From NCBI RefSeq assembly GCF_007997305.1, contig NZ_VORZ01000001.1, positions 1,178,001-1,242,000 on the forward strand: 64,000 bases of DNA. Direction: 5' to 3'. Position 1 is the first letter of the stretch. The number at the start of each line of letters is the position of its first letter. Under the pieces are notes generated by a model that saw only the letters and a program-made list of their open reading frames with translations, did not search any database and was not told the origin of the DNA. The DNA is from Psychrobacter frigidicola. GTDB taxonomy: Bacteria > Pseudomonadota > Gammaproteobacteria > Pseudomonadales > Moraxellaceae. Shown in pieces: positions 48,548-57,545 of this stretch. The translations under genes and the position numbers were made by a program.

Positions 48548-49396
48548 CTACTTATTGTCTTTCATACCACCGTTTTTGATATTATCGGCTTTAACGTCTG
48601 TAATCTTTACTGCAGGCTCTTCAATCATCTTTTTGCTATAAAAACCCTCAATCTTTTTCTTCTTCACTTCACTATCTTTTTTTAGACTGATATCTTTTGG
48701 GCTTGTCTCTTTCATACTGCTGTTTTGCTGGATTAGGTTCGGCCTGCTTGCTGGTTTTACAGTGCTGGTTTTTAGAGTATTACTTACATCAGCAGCGATT
48801 ATTGGAGTCTTGTTTATTTGTTCAGTATTTACTGAAAGCTTAGCTGGTGGAACTTCCACTGGTAAAGGCTCGTCAACCCTTTCTTCTATTGACGTACTTG
48901 CCAAATAATTGCCCGTTGCCAGTTGCATATTCGCGGTAGTATCTTCAGCGGTACGCCGACGTGCTTCATCCAAGCTTGACTCAAAAGCGCCGCGAATCAG
49001 TTGCCATACAAAACCTATAAACAAGCCTACTACCAGCACCACTAATATCGGTAGGGCATTATTCACAGCAGCGGCAGTATCTTTCATCATAACCGCATAG
49101 ACGACACTAATACTTGCAGGCGCAAGAAGACCGGGGTCACTGAGTGCAGTACCTGGCGCTAATAAGACCGCAAACAGCACCATCCAACTCATGCCGCCAA
49201 GTGGGCGCGGCAACATACGCGCAACCAATACCCACAGCGCCAATACTACGATTGCACCGCCAATATAAGCATACGTCGGCAAATCGGCAGGGGGAACGCC
49301 TTTCACCAGCTGGCTCCACCATATAACAATCTCACCGAGAATGTCACTGATTTTTTCTAATGGTAAGCTTTGTAAGATATTTTTTAGCCAGTCCAT
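48548..49396 (-). CDS. multi-pass membrane protein with Lys-rich tail, function unknown
   Basis: The 282-residue protein has an amphipathic N-terminus, three or four membrane segments between about residues 43 and 135 (YIGGAIVVLALWVLVARM; WMVLFAVLLAPGTAL; LPILVVLVVGLFIGFVWQLI), and a 145-residue hydrophilic C-terminal half rich in Lys, Ser, Thr and Pro. The tail carries clusters such as KKDSEVKKKKIEGFYSKKM. I do not recognise a family. Membership in the MoxR/VWA operon is unlikely because a terminator lies between. Confidence 0.72.
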   Translation of the reverse strand: MDWLKNILQSLPLEKISDILGEIVIWWSQLVKGVPPADLPTYAYIGGAIVVLALWVLVARMLPRPLGGMSWMVLFAVLLAPGTALSDPGLLAPASISVVYAVMMKDTAAAVNNALPILVVLVVGLFIGFVWQLIRGAFESSLDEARRRTAEDTTANMQLATGNYLASTSIEERVDEPLPVEVPPAKLSVNTEQINKTPIIAADVSNTLKTSTVKPASRPNLIQQNSSMKETSPKDISLKKDSEVKKKKIEGFYSKKMIEEPAVKITDVKADNIKNGGMKDNK

Positions 49397-49625
49397 GCGT
49401 GTTTAGATACCTGCATTTAGTAAGTCACGCGCCAATTCAATATTGCAATGGTCTATGGCGCTTTGAATTATTGAAATTAATTATTAGAGCTTAAAAAGAC
49501 GAGATGAAAAGATGAACATCTGCACTTAGTATATCGCTAGTTTATCACGACTTCGTGATAAATTGCATATTACAGCCTTTTCAATAAATTTTTATCAACT
49601 TGTTATACTGACTTCAGTAACTGCA

Positions 49626-49946
49626 TTAATCGTATTTGTTATCTTGTGCATCAAGTGCCCTCAGTTCAGCTTGTCTACGCATTACGTCTTGCGGCGGCAT
49701 TTGCACGAAATAGCCTTGTGATTTAAGTTTTGTAATGACCTCGTCTTTATCAACGCGTGCAAGAGTTGGGGTAGTCGATAAATCTAAATGCAACACAAAC
49801 TTACTAACCCCAAGTGTAGAACGAAAGTCTTTTGGCAATACGCTAAGCCAGTCTTTAATCTCATCGGTATCGTCAGGATAGTCAGGGCGCGCAATATAGA
49901 CATACATATCATTATGTTTTGGAAATTTATAAATATCACAATGCAT
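49626..49946 (-). CDS. YcgL-domain protein
   Basis: The 106-residue protein fits the YcgL family: CDIYKFPKHNDMYVYIA at the start, KFVLHLDLSTTPTLARVDKDEV in the middle (here read as two strands and a helix), and the end LKSQGYFVQMPPQD, equal in type to QGYYLQLPP of E. coli YcgL. Function is not established. In many gammaproteobacteria ycgL is next to rnd; here rnd lies about 8 kb away. It appears to be a single-gene unit. Confidence 0.87.
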   Translation of the reverse strand: MHCDIYKFPKHNDMYVYIARPDYPDDTDEIKDWLSVLPKDFRSTLGVSKFVLHLDLSTTPTLARVDKDEVITKLKSQGYFVQMPPQDVMRRQAELRALDAQDNKYD

Positions 49947-50324
49947 AGGAGCACCCTGTCAAAAGCTAAAATTAAAACGGAATAGAAGTAATGCCTAACA
50001 TGACTTGCTGCACTATAGCTAACAAAATTATAGCTAACAAAGAGCAATGATAAAGCTACTAGCTTGCAAGGTTATTAAGAAATACTAGACTAGCATAATT
50101 TTTATTAGCATCAGTAGTAGCTTTACGTATTATCACCGTTGTACGGATATACGAATAAATCAGTCGTTATAAAATATTTTATACATTAAAAGTAAAAACA
50201 AATATCCTACTCTACAAAGAGTTTTAAACGATAGTTAAGAAGAATAGAGGATTTTTGGCAAAATAGTTAATCTTAATCCCTTTAGTGGCTTGTAAAACCA
50301 TCTTGAACGTTTCATAATAAAAGC
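49947..50324. other. intergenic region upstream of the glycine riboswitch
   Basis: The gap holds a short direct repeat TATAGCTAACAAA twice near 50014-50040 and a widely spaced 11-base inverted repeat, TAAAGCTACTA (50051) and TAGTAGCTTTA (50115). The gcv promoter should lie here, but I cannot choose a -35/-10 pair. No small gene is seen. Confidence 0.5.
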
Positions 50325-50638
50325 GTTTTTCAGGAGAGAGTTTTATGACGAGACGCAGCGCTTACTAGCCTCGTTCATATTTGTTATAAAACCACCGAAG
50401 GCGCATCTACCCTGCTAATCGCTCAGGTAAAAGGACTGAAAAACACTTGTCCTTACTATTTTTTGCATTCTGCAATCTCAAATACAACGGCATAACAAAT
50501 CTGGAGAGTGGTAATGGCGAACGATGTCTTACCCACCGAAGGGGAGAAAATGCGCTACCATAGACTTTAACCTTGGGTTAAGGCACACTAATATTAAGTG
50601 CATGGTACGTGTTGAAAATCTCAGGTCACAGGACAGAT
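50325..50638 (+). promoter_or_regulatory. tandem glycine riboswitch ahead of gcvT
   Basis: Two glycine aptamers lie in series. Aptamer 1 (50325-50444) has a P1 stem GTTTTTCAG / CTGAAAAAC, GGAGAGAG after it, ACCACCGAAGGCGCA in the core and AATCGCTCAGGTAAAAGGAC at the 3' side. Aptamer 2 (50499-50638) has P1 ATCTG / CAGAT, CTGGAGAGTGG, CCCACCGAAGGGGAGAA and AATCTCAGGTCACAGGACAG. These conserved blocks are diagnostic for the class. Tandem aptamers before gcvT generally turn expression on when glycine is high. Confidence 0.95.
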
Positions 50639-50648
50639 AGGGCTTTTG

Positions 50649-50695
50649 ATCAAACGGACGTATCTTGTCTGTTTGATATATAGCTTTATTTTTTT
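50649..50695 (+). terminator. expression-platform hairpin of the glycine riboswitch
   Basis: ATCAAACGGAC and GTCTGTTTGAT pair with a seven-base loop (one G-U wobble on the plus strand). A T-rich tract TTTATTTTTTT follows eight bases later. It begins 11 bases after the second aptamer and ends 118 bases before gcvT, so control by termination is likely. Confidence 0.65.
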
Positions 50696-50812
50696 GCACC
50701 ACCCTTTACCGCAATATTTGCATTGTGCAATTTTGCTCTTCGTAGCGTTACCACGCCTATTATTTTAGTACTTACTGTTAGAGTACTTATGGCGTATATA
50801 CAAGGATTTGTT

Positions 50813-51976
50813 ATGACTGATACCAACAACCAAGCCCCTCAGCGCACCCCCCTTTACCAGTCTCACGTTGATAGTGATGGCAAACTGGTGGATTTTTCTG
50901 GCTGGGAATTACCTATTCATTACGGTTCACAAATCGAAGAGCATGAAGCGGTTCGTACTGATGCTGGTATGTTCGATGTCTCACACATGGTCATTGTTGA
51001 TGTTAAAGGTGCGGATAGTAAAGCATGGCTTCAAAAGCTTTTGGCAAATGATGTCAGTAAATTAAAAACGGTTGGTAAAGCGCTGTATTCTCCCATGCTT
51101 AACGAACAAGGCGGTATTATTGATGACCTAATTGTCTATCTATCAAATGCTGATGAGACTGAATACCGTATCGTATCGAATGCCGGTACTCGTGATAAAG
51201 ACATGGCACATTTTGAAAAAACAGCTCAAGACTTTGACGTTACTCTATCCGAGCGTACTGAGCTTGCTATGCTTGCCATTCAAGGTCCTAATGCGGTTGA
51301 AAAACTAGCGCAGGTTAAGCCAAACTGGGCTGATACCCTTGCTGCAATAACGCCTTTCGTTGGTGCTGACTTAACCGATATCGAAGGCAAAGATTGGTTC
51401 GTCGCACGTACCGGCTACACCGGTGAAGATGGCGTTGAAGTTATTATGCATGCCGATGATGCTCCTGCATTCTTTGAGCAGCTAAAAGCCGCTGGTATTA
51501 AGCCTGCAGGTCTTGGCGCTCGTGATACCTTACGTATGGAAGCTGGTATGAACTTGTATGGTCACGATATGGACGAGACCATCAGTCCTTACGATTGCAA
51601 CATGGGTTGGACGCTTGCACTTAAAGATGATCGCAAATTTATCGGCCGTGAAGCGCTGGTTAATAATCGTAAACAAGCCAAAGATGGCAACACAGCAATG
51701 AAACAAGTGGGTCTATTAATGACCTCTCGTGGGGTTCTTCGTGAGGGTATGGAAGTGACCATCAATCAAGGCACTGATAATGAGCAAAAAGGGGTTATCA
51801 CCAGTGGCACCTTCTCTCCTAGCCTCAAAAACTCTATTGCTATCGCCCGCGTTCCAACAACGTTAGCAGATGACGACAATGTACAAATTGATTTGCGCGG
51901 TAAAGGCAAATTCGTTGATGTGCGTGTGCTGAAGCTGCCTTTTGTCCGTAATGGCAAACAGCAATTCGAAGACTAA
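50813..51976 (+). CDS. gcvT: glycine cleavage system T protein, aminomethyltransferase
   Basis: GcvT releases ammonia from the aminomethyl-lipoyl group of GcvH and hands the one-carbon unit to tetrahydrofolate. I use the ATG at 50813, with AAGGA six bases upstream, giving 387 residues (364 in E. coli); an in-frame ATG 30 codons earlier lies in leader sequence. Landmarks are [13 protein letters not shown], the folate-binding region [29 protein letters not shown] with the essential Asp, and [17 protein letters not shown]. It is the first gene after the tandem glycine riboswitch. Confidence 0.97.
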   Translation: MTDTNNQAPQRTPLYQSHVDSDGKLVDFSGWELPIHYGSQIEEHEAVRTDAGMFDVSHMVIVDVKGADSKAWLQKLLANDVSKLKTVGKALYSPMLNEQGGIIDDLIVYLSNADETEYRIVSNAGTRDKDMAHFEKTAQDFDVTLSERTELAMLAIQGPNAVEKLAQVKPNWADTLAAITPFVGADLTDIEGKDWFVARTGYTGEDGVEVIMHADDAPAFFEQLKAAGIKPAGLGARDTLRMEAGMNLYGHDMDETISPYDCNMGWTLALKDDRKFIGREALVNNRKQAKDGNTAMKQVGLLMTSRGVLREGMEVTINQGTDNEQKGVITSGTFSPSLKNSIAIARVPTTLADDDNVQIDLRGKGKFVDVRVLKLPFVRNGKQQFED

Positions 51977-52001
51977 TTAATATTTAAAAATAATATTTTA
52001 T

Positions 52002-52032
52002 TGACGAGTCATTAAACCTTAATGACTCGTCA
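52002..52032 (+). repeat. 14-bp perfect hairpin between gcvT and gcvH
   Basis: TGACGAGTCATTAA and TTAATGACTCGTCA flank ACC, 26 bases after the gcvT stop. No T tract follows directly. It may lower the level of the downstream messages or protect the gcvT 3' end. Confidence 0.7.
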
Positions 52033-52104
52033 GCTATACTTAACTACTTTTTACCTGTATTTTTATATCTTTTATTTCTTAACAATCCTCAACGGAGTGA
52101 TACC

Positions 52105-52488
52105 ATGAGCAATATCCCAGCAGAATTAAAATACGTCGCCAGCCACGAATGGTTACGCCTTGAAGAAGACGGCACTACTATCACTGTTGGTATTACTGAG
52201 CACGCCCAAGAACTACTTGGCGATGTGGTTTATGTTGAGCTACCAGAAGTTGGCGCTACTATCACAGTTGACGAGGAAATCGCTGTTGTTGAATCAGTAA
52301 AAGCGGCCTCTGACGTTTACGCCCCTATCAATGGTGAAATTCTTTCTATTAACGAAACTCTTGATGAAGATCCTGAAACCATCAACGCTGATCCATATGG
52401 CGCAGGCTGGCTTTATACTATGAAAGCTGACAACCTCGAAGATTACGAAGCGTTATTGACTGCTGAAGAGTACGAAAACGAGCTGTAA
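52105..52488 (+). CDS. gcvH: glycine cleavage system H protein
   Basis: GcvH is the lipoylated carrier that shuttles intermediates among P, T and L proteins. The lipoyl-accepting Lys is residue 66 in [18 protein letters not shown]. The 127-residue length (129 in E. coli) and the start [19 protein letters not shown] are typical. GGAG lies seven bases before the ATG. The next gcv gene, gcvP, is separated from it by a nitroreductase gene. The L protein (lpd) is not in this window. Confidence 0.98.
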   Translation: MSNIPAELKYVASHEWLRLEEDGTTITVGITEHAQELLGDVVYVELPEVGATITVDEEIAVVESVKAASDVYAPINGEILSINETLDEDPETINADPYGAGWLYTMKADNLEDYEALLTAEEYENEL

Positions 52489-52813
52489 GACTCGTATCGA
52501 TACCTATACTTTATAAATGAGTAACATCAGATCTATACTATTGCAGGTATCAACGCGGCGTTGGTATCTGCCCTTACTTTATGACCTACATATTTAATGT
52601 TTAACCGCAGGCAATTAAGAGTAAAAACCCAAGATTTTTAACTTGATGCTTTTGACGGGGTGCTGATGACTTTCTTACTTTGATATGAGTCTTATTTGTA
52701 TAGCAAAAAGCTTTTAATTTATCAGGTTATTAACACCACTCAGCGCGCTTTATCATTCGCTACCATCACCTATTTTACCTTTATTATTTTGTAATCTTAT
52801 TCTAGAGTCACCT
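52489..52813. other. intergenic region between gcvH and the nitroreductase gene
   Basis: A 14-bp hairpin at 52543-52571 follows gcvH. The remaining 240 bases are AT-rich with no small gene. Their length suggests a separate promoter for the nitroreductase gene, which I cannot place. Confidence 0.5.
52543..52571 (+). repeat. hairpin 55 bases after the gcvH stop
   Basis: GCAGGTATCAACGC and GCGTTGGTATCTGC form a stem whose two imperfect positions are G-U wobbles on the plus strand, the strand of transcription. Only CCTTACTTT follows, a poor T tract. Confidence 0.65.
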
Positions 52814-53647
52814 ATGAAACCAGCTGATACTTACGCCAGTCCTATCAATACAAGCAATAATCAAACCGCTAAGCAATGCGGCGATAGTGCAGATAAAGAA
52901 ACCGTTACTGGTAAAGAACAAGTAGATAATACAGCGACCCCTCAGCTACAAGCGTTTTGCCAAGTAGTTGAGTCCCGTCGTTCGGTACGGCGCTTTACTG
53001 ATACGCCCATATCTGATGAGGTGCTTACAGAGTGTTTACGGTTAGCTATGCTGGCTCCGAACTCAAGCAATCTTCAGCCTTGGGAGTTTTATGTGATTGA
53101 TAGCAGAGATGCACGCAAAACGGCAGTCAAAAACTGTATGAACCAAAACGCTGCTAAGACTGCTGCGCGTTTGATTGCTGTGGTAGCACGCACGGATAAC
53201 TGGCATAATCATGCCAAGCAAATTTTGCGTGAGTATCCAGAGATGCCTGTACCAAAAAAGGTGAAAGCTTACTATAACAAAGTTGTCACAATGGACTTTA
53301 TACGCGGTCCAGTTAATGTGGTATCAGCCGCTAAATGGGGCGTGACCCAAGTTGTCAGAAAAGTAAAAGGACCGATTAAATCACCCTATTATACTTTTAA
53401 TGATGTCAAAAATTGGGCGACCAACAATACGGCTTTAGCAGCTGGAAACCTGATGCTCGCTTTACGTGCACACGGCTTTGATAGCTGTGCAATGGGCGGC
53501 TTTGATGAGCCGGCAATGAAGCGGTTGTTAAAGCTTGGCAATGACCATCATATTGTAATGATGATCGGTGCTGGAGAACGTGCAGACAACGGTATTTATA
53601 ATGAACAATTCCGCTTTGCTCAAGATCAGTTTGTGCATTACATATAG
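52814..53647 (+). CDS. nitroreductase family protein within the gcv cluster
   Basis: The 277-residue protein is an FMN-dependent nitroreductase-fold enzyme. Family signatures are VVESRRSVRRFTDTPISDEV (FMN phosphate contacts), LAPNSSNLQPWEFYVID, and LALRAHGFDSCAMGGFDEPA near the C-terminus. A polar N-terminal segment of about 45 residues (Thr, Asn, Gln, Lys) precedes the domain. Substrate is unknown. It lies between gcvH and gcvP, in the same direction, with gaps of 325 and 123 bases, so a joint transcript is possible but not proven. Confidence 0.9.
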   Translation: MKPADTYASPINTSNNQTAKQCGDSADKETVTGKEQVDNTATPQLQAFCQVVESRRSVRRFTDTPISDEVLTECLRLAMLAPNSSNLQPWEFYVIDSRDARKTAVKNCMNQNAAKTAARLIAVVARTDNWHNHAKQILREYPEMPVPKKVKAYYNKVVTMDFIRGPVNVVSAAKWGVTQVVRKVKGPIKSPYYTFNDVKNWATNNTALAAGNLMLALRAHGFDSCAMGGFDEPAMKRLLKLGNDHHIVMMIGAGERADNGIYNEQFRFAQDQFVHYI

Positions 53648-53770
53648 AAATTTTACTTATACTCATTTGCATAGCTTATGGCCTATTGCTGAATGAAAGT
53701 CTCAGTCGCATTGCCTTATATTATTTTAATTTATTAATCGCCTGTATTATAAACTCTAACAAGGATTATT

Positions 53771-56671
53771 ATGACTACTTCACAAAATCCAACTCTCGAT
53801 ACCTTCGAAGGGCTATTTAACGAATCTGAATTTGTTTATCGTCATCTAGGTTCTAACGATGACAAACAAGCCGATATGTTAAAAGCAATTGGTTTTGATG
53901 ACATGGCAAGCTTCATCGATGCTACCGTGCCTGATACGGTGCGCATGCCTAAAGAATTAGACTTACCAGTAGCGATGAGTGAACATGCCGCGCTTGCTAA
54001 GTTGCGTGCTATGGCTGATAACGTTACGGTTAATAAAAGCTATATCGGTCAAGGCTACTCACCAGTACGCATGCCTGCCGTTATTCAGCGCAACGTGCTA
54101 GAAAATCCAGGCTGGTACACCGCTTACACGCCTTATCAAGCTGAAATTGCTCAAGGTCGCTTAGAAGCCTTGCTCAACTTCCAACAAGTTTGTATTGATT
54201 TAACCGGTATGGAATTGGCGGGTGCCTCATTACTTGACGAGGCGACTGCTGCTGCTGAAGCAATGGCGATGTCAAAGCGCATGAGCAAAAGCAAATCAGA
54301 TCAGTTCTTTGTTGATGAGCGTATCTATCCACAAACGCTAGACGTTATCCATACCCGTGCTAAATATTTCGGTTTTGAGGTCATCGTTGGTGATTTTGAA
54401 TTGGCGAAATCGGGCGACTATTTCGGCGCGTTGTTCCAATATGTTGGTGAAGAAGGCGACGTACAAGATTTAACGGACGTTATCGCTGCCGTAAAGGAAA
54501 ACAAAACTTACGTGTCAGTAGCCAGTGATATTATGAGCTTAGTATTGCTCAAGTCACCTGCTGATATGGGTGCTGATGTGGCTCTTGGTAGCACGCAGCG
54601 CTTTGGTATCCCTATGGGTTACGGTGGTCCACATGCCGCCTACTTTGCATTCTCTGATAAAGCCAAACGCTCAGCGCCTGGCCGTATCATTGGGGTGTCA
54701 AAAGACTCACAAGGCAATACTGCATTACGTATGGCATTGCAAACTCGTGAGCAGCATATCCGCCGCGAAAAAGCCAACTCAAATATCTGTACCTCACAAG
54801 TATTGCTAGCCAACTTAGCAGGTATGTATGCGGTTTATCATGGTCCAAATGGAGTTAAGCGTATTGCAACACGTATCCATGCGTTTGCAACGGCTTTTGC
54901 TGATGTGATCAAAAATTCTGGCGGCGACAATAAGCTAAGCGTCGTCCATGATCAGTTCTTTGATACTGTATTGGTTGATTGTGGTTCAGAGCAATTGGCG
55001 ACCCAAATCTTTGAAAATGCGGCCAATGTCGGTTATAACTTATGGCGCTTGGGCGAGACCAAAATTGGCGTTGCCTTTAGTGAACCTAGTGACCAAGAAG
55101 ACTTTGGTGTGTTGACCCAGTTATTCGTTGGCAAAGCACATGATTTACCAACAGAGGCGCGCGTATCACTTGATGCGGCCCATTTACGTACGGATGCTAT
55201 ATTAAGCCATCCAGTATTTAATACGCATCATACCGAACATGAAATGTTACGTTATTTGAAATCTTTAGAAGATAAAGATTTGGCAATGAACCGCAGCATG
55301 ATTGCACTTGGTAGCTGTACCATGAAGCTCAATGCGACCAGTGAGATGTTGCCAATTACATGGCCTGAGTTTGCTAACGTGCATCCATTTGCGCCATTGA
55401 GTCAAGTGTCAGGCTACATCGACATGATCGACAGTTTACAAGAACAGCTCAAAGCCATCACTGGTTTTGATGATGTGTCTATGCAGCCGAACTCTGGAGC
55501 TTCTGGTGAATATGCCGGTATCCTAGCTATCCGCCGCTATCATGAGTCAATCGGTCAAGACAATCGTGATATTTGCCTCATTCCGCAGTCAGCGCATGGT
55601 ACTAACCCTGCAACGGCGATCATGATGGGTATGAAGGTCGTTGTGGTTAAAACTGATGACAATGGTAACGTTGATATCGCTGATTTAACCGCTAAATGTG
55701 AAGAGCATAGCGACAATCTTGGCGCCTTAATGATTACTTATCCCTCAACGCATGGCGTATTCGAAGAAGGTATTCGTGATATTTGTACCCTTATCCATGA
55801 GCATGGCGGTCAGGTATATATGGATGGCGCGAACATGAACGCACAGGTCGCAATCATGCAGCCTGCGGAAGTGGGCGCTGACGTGTTGCACATGAACCTG
55901 CACAAAACTTTCTGTATCCCGCATGGCGGCGGCGGTCCAGGTATGGGTCCTATCGGTATGCAAGCGCATTTGGCACCATTTATGGCCAGCCACACGCTCA
56001 TTCCTGTGCATAATGCACAAAAAGGCTGTTCAGCGGTATCAGCAGCGCCTTATGGTTCAGCCAGTATCCTACCAATCTCATGGATGTATATCGCCATGAT
56101 GGGCCGTGATGGTTTATTAGAAGCCACTAACTTGGCATTGCTCAACGCCAACTATGTTGCTTCTGAGCTTAAAGACCATTACCCTGTTCTTTATACCGGT
56201 AAAAACGGACAAGTGGCGCACGAATGTATTATCGATATTCGTCCATTAAAAGAGGAGACTGGCATCACTGAAAGTGATATTGCAAAACGCTTAATGGATT
56301 ATGGCTTCCACGCCCCAACCATGAGCTTCCCAGTATCAGGTACCTTGATGATTGAGCCAACTGAGTCTGAATCTAAAGAAGAGATTGATCGCTTTATTAA
56401 CGCACTAAAATCTATCAAAGCGGAAGCCCTAAAAGCCAAAGCTGGCGAAGATGGCTGGACGCTTGATAACAACCCATTGGTTAATGCGCCGCACACTGCT
56501 GCGATGATTACTGATGGCGAGTGGGCATATCCATATAGCCGCGAAACTGCGGCCTTCCCACTACCATACATTCGTAACAACAAGTTCTGGCCAAGTGTCG
56601 CTCGTGTTGATGATGCTTATGGTGATAAGAACCTAATGTGTTCTTGCCCAAGTATTGAAAACTACATGTAA
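53771..56671 (+). CDS. gcvP: glycine dehydrogenase (decarboxylating), P protein
   Basis: GcvP is the PLP enzyme that decarboxylates glycine and loads the remaining aminomethyl group on GcvH. The 966-residue single-chain form has both halves; the C-terminal half has the PLP Lys in MNLHKTFCIPHGGGGPGMGP. Other typical segments are YIGQGYSPVRMPAVIQRNVL, NPGWYTAYTPYQAEIAQGRL and GSCTMKLNATSEMLPITWPE. AAGGA lies five bases before the ATG. A strong terminator ends the cluster. Confidence 0.98.
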   Translation: MTTSQNPTLDTFEGLFNESEFVYRHLGSNDDKQADMLKAIGFDDMASFIDATVPDTVRMPKELDLPVAMSEHAALAKLRAMADNVTVNKSYIGQGYSPVRMPAVIQRNVLENPGWYTAYTPYQAEIAQGRLEALLNFQQVCIDLTGMELAGASLLDEATAAAEAMAMSKRMSKSKSDQFFVDERIYPQTLDVIHTRAKYFGFEVIVGDFELAKSGDYFGALFQYVGEEGDVQDLTDVIAAVKENKTYVSVASDIMSLVLLKSPADMGADVALGSTQRFGIPMGYGGPHAAYFAFSDKAKRSAPGRIIGVSKDSQGNTALRMALQTREQHIRREKANSNICTSQVLLANLAGMYAVYHGPNGVKRIATRIHAFATAFADVIKNSGGDNKLSVVHDQFFDTVLVDCGSEQLATQIFENAANVGYNLWRLGETKIGVAFSEPSDQEDFGVLTQLFVGKAHDLPTEARVSLDAAHLRTDAILSHPVFNTHHTEHEMLRYLKSLEDKDLAMNRSMIALGSCTMKLNATSEMLPITWPEFANVHPFAPLSQVSGYIDMIDSLQEQLKAITGFDDVSMQPNSGASGEYAGILAIRRYHESIGQDNRDICLIPQSAHGTNPATAIMMGMKVVVVKTDDNGNVDIADLTAKCEEHSDNLGALMITYPSTHGVFEEGIRDICTLIHEHGGQVYMDGANMNAQVAIMQPAEVGADVLHMNLHKTFCIPHGGGGPGMGPIGMQAHLAPFMASHTLIPVHNAQKGCSAVSAAPYGSASILPISWMYIAMMGRDGLLEATNLALLNANYVASELKDHYPVLYTGKNGQVAHECIIDIRPLKEETGITESDIAKRLMDYGFHAPTMSFPVSGTLMIEPTESESKEEIDRFINALKSIKAEALKAKAGEDGWTLDNNPLVNAPHTAAMITDGEWAYPYSRETAAFPLPYIRNNKFWPSVARVDDAYGDKNLMCSCPSIENYM

Positions 56672-56707
56672 TTTTTAAGCTAGTAGTTTTCAATTACGCA
56701 TAATATA

Positions 56708-56743
56708 AACCTCCAAGTCAGTTACTGACTTGGAGGTTTTTTT
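56708..56743 (+). terminator. intrinsic terminator after gcvP
   Basis: AACCTCCAAGTCAG, loop TTA, CTGACTTGGAGGTT, then five more T. It lies 37 bases after the stop. Confidence 0.95.
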
Positions 56744-56786
56744 ATGGAATATTAGTTTAAGCTAAAACTACTTTAAGGATAAATTT

Positions 56787-57488
56787 ATGTCGCAAACTTT
56801 ATCGCAAACATTGGCACAAAAAAACCGAGTTATTCTTATTCATGGGCTACACCAAGCACCATTTAACATGCGCTCATTAGCCAAACGCTTACAAACAGAA
56901 GGGTTTGATAATACCTATCAATATGGCTATCGCAGCATGCGTGATGGCATCAAGACCAATAGTGCCCGTCTAAATACTTGGCTTGAACAACATCATCACC
57001 CTGACCTACCTATAGACCTTGTTGGTCATAGCTTAGGCGGGCTTATTATTCGTGATTTTGTTGATGAGTATCCGCAGTGGCAGATTGGACGTTGCGTGAC
57101 GCTTGGCACGCCACATTTGGGCAGTATTTGTGCGGATTATATCTGGCGGATTACTCCTGCTATTGTGGGGCAATCGTATTTGAATGCATTAGATGGGACG
57201 GTAGCCCCTTTGCCTGAGCATATCACCTTGGGCGTGGTTGCAGGTGATAAACCATATGGTTTAGGGCAGTTATTTTTGCAACATCATAACCGTAAGCTGC
57301 GTAAAGAAAATAGCCCACTGTTAGATGACTATCTAGCACACGATGGCACGGTGTATGTAAAAGAGACCAAGCTTGACTATGCTACTGACCATATCATTAT
57401 GCCCGTCTCGCACACGGGTATGTTGGTTGACAGAGATGTAGCCAAGCAAACTGCGCACTTTTTACAACATGCGCAGTTTCAACGTTAA
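56787..57488 (+). CDS. alpha/beta-hydrolase, lipase/esterase-like
   Basis: The 233-residue cytosolic protein has an oxyanion motif VILIHGLHQAPFNM, the nucleophile elbow LVGHSLGGLIIRDF with the catalytic Ser, and a likely catalytic His in PVSHTGMLVD at the end; the acid is probably the Asp of LDYATDH. The sequence after the elbow (VTLGTPHLGS) resembles the PGAP1/lipase-class hydrolases. No signal peptide is seen. AAGGA precedes the start. It faces rnd convergently with 57 bases between stops. Confidence 0.88.
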   Translation: MSQTLSQTLAQKNRVILIHGLHQAPFNMRSLAKRLQTEGFDNTYQYGYRSMRDGIKTNSARLNTWLEQHHHPDLPIDLVGHSLGGLIIRDFVDEYPQWQIGRCVTLGTPHLGSICADYIWRITPAIVGQSYLNALDGTVAPLPEHITLGVVAGDKPYGLGQLFLQHHNRKLRKENSPLLDDYLAHDGTVYVKETKLDYATDHIIMPVSHTGMLVDRDVAKQTAHFLQHAQFQR

Positions 57489-57545
57489 TTAACATTGAGG
57501 ACCCATAAGCATTGAATGTTAATTACTATTAAAGATTAGTAAATA

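Noticed and set aside
50051-50125. 11-bp inverted repeat with a 53-base spacer upstream of the glycine riboswitch
   Set aside because: The spacing is large and no element type fits; probably chance in AT-rich sequence.
50723-50812. Upstream in-frame ATG for gcvT, 30 codons before the chosen start
   Set aside because: It falls just after the riboswitch terminator, has no ribosome site, and the extra residues are hydrophobic and unlike GcvT; the ATG at 50813 has AAGGA.
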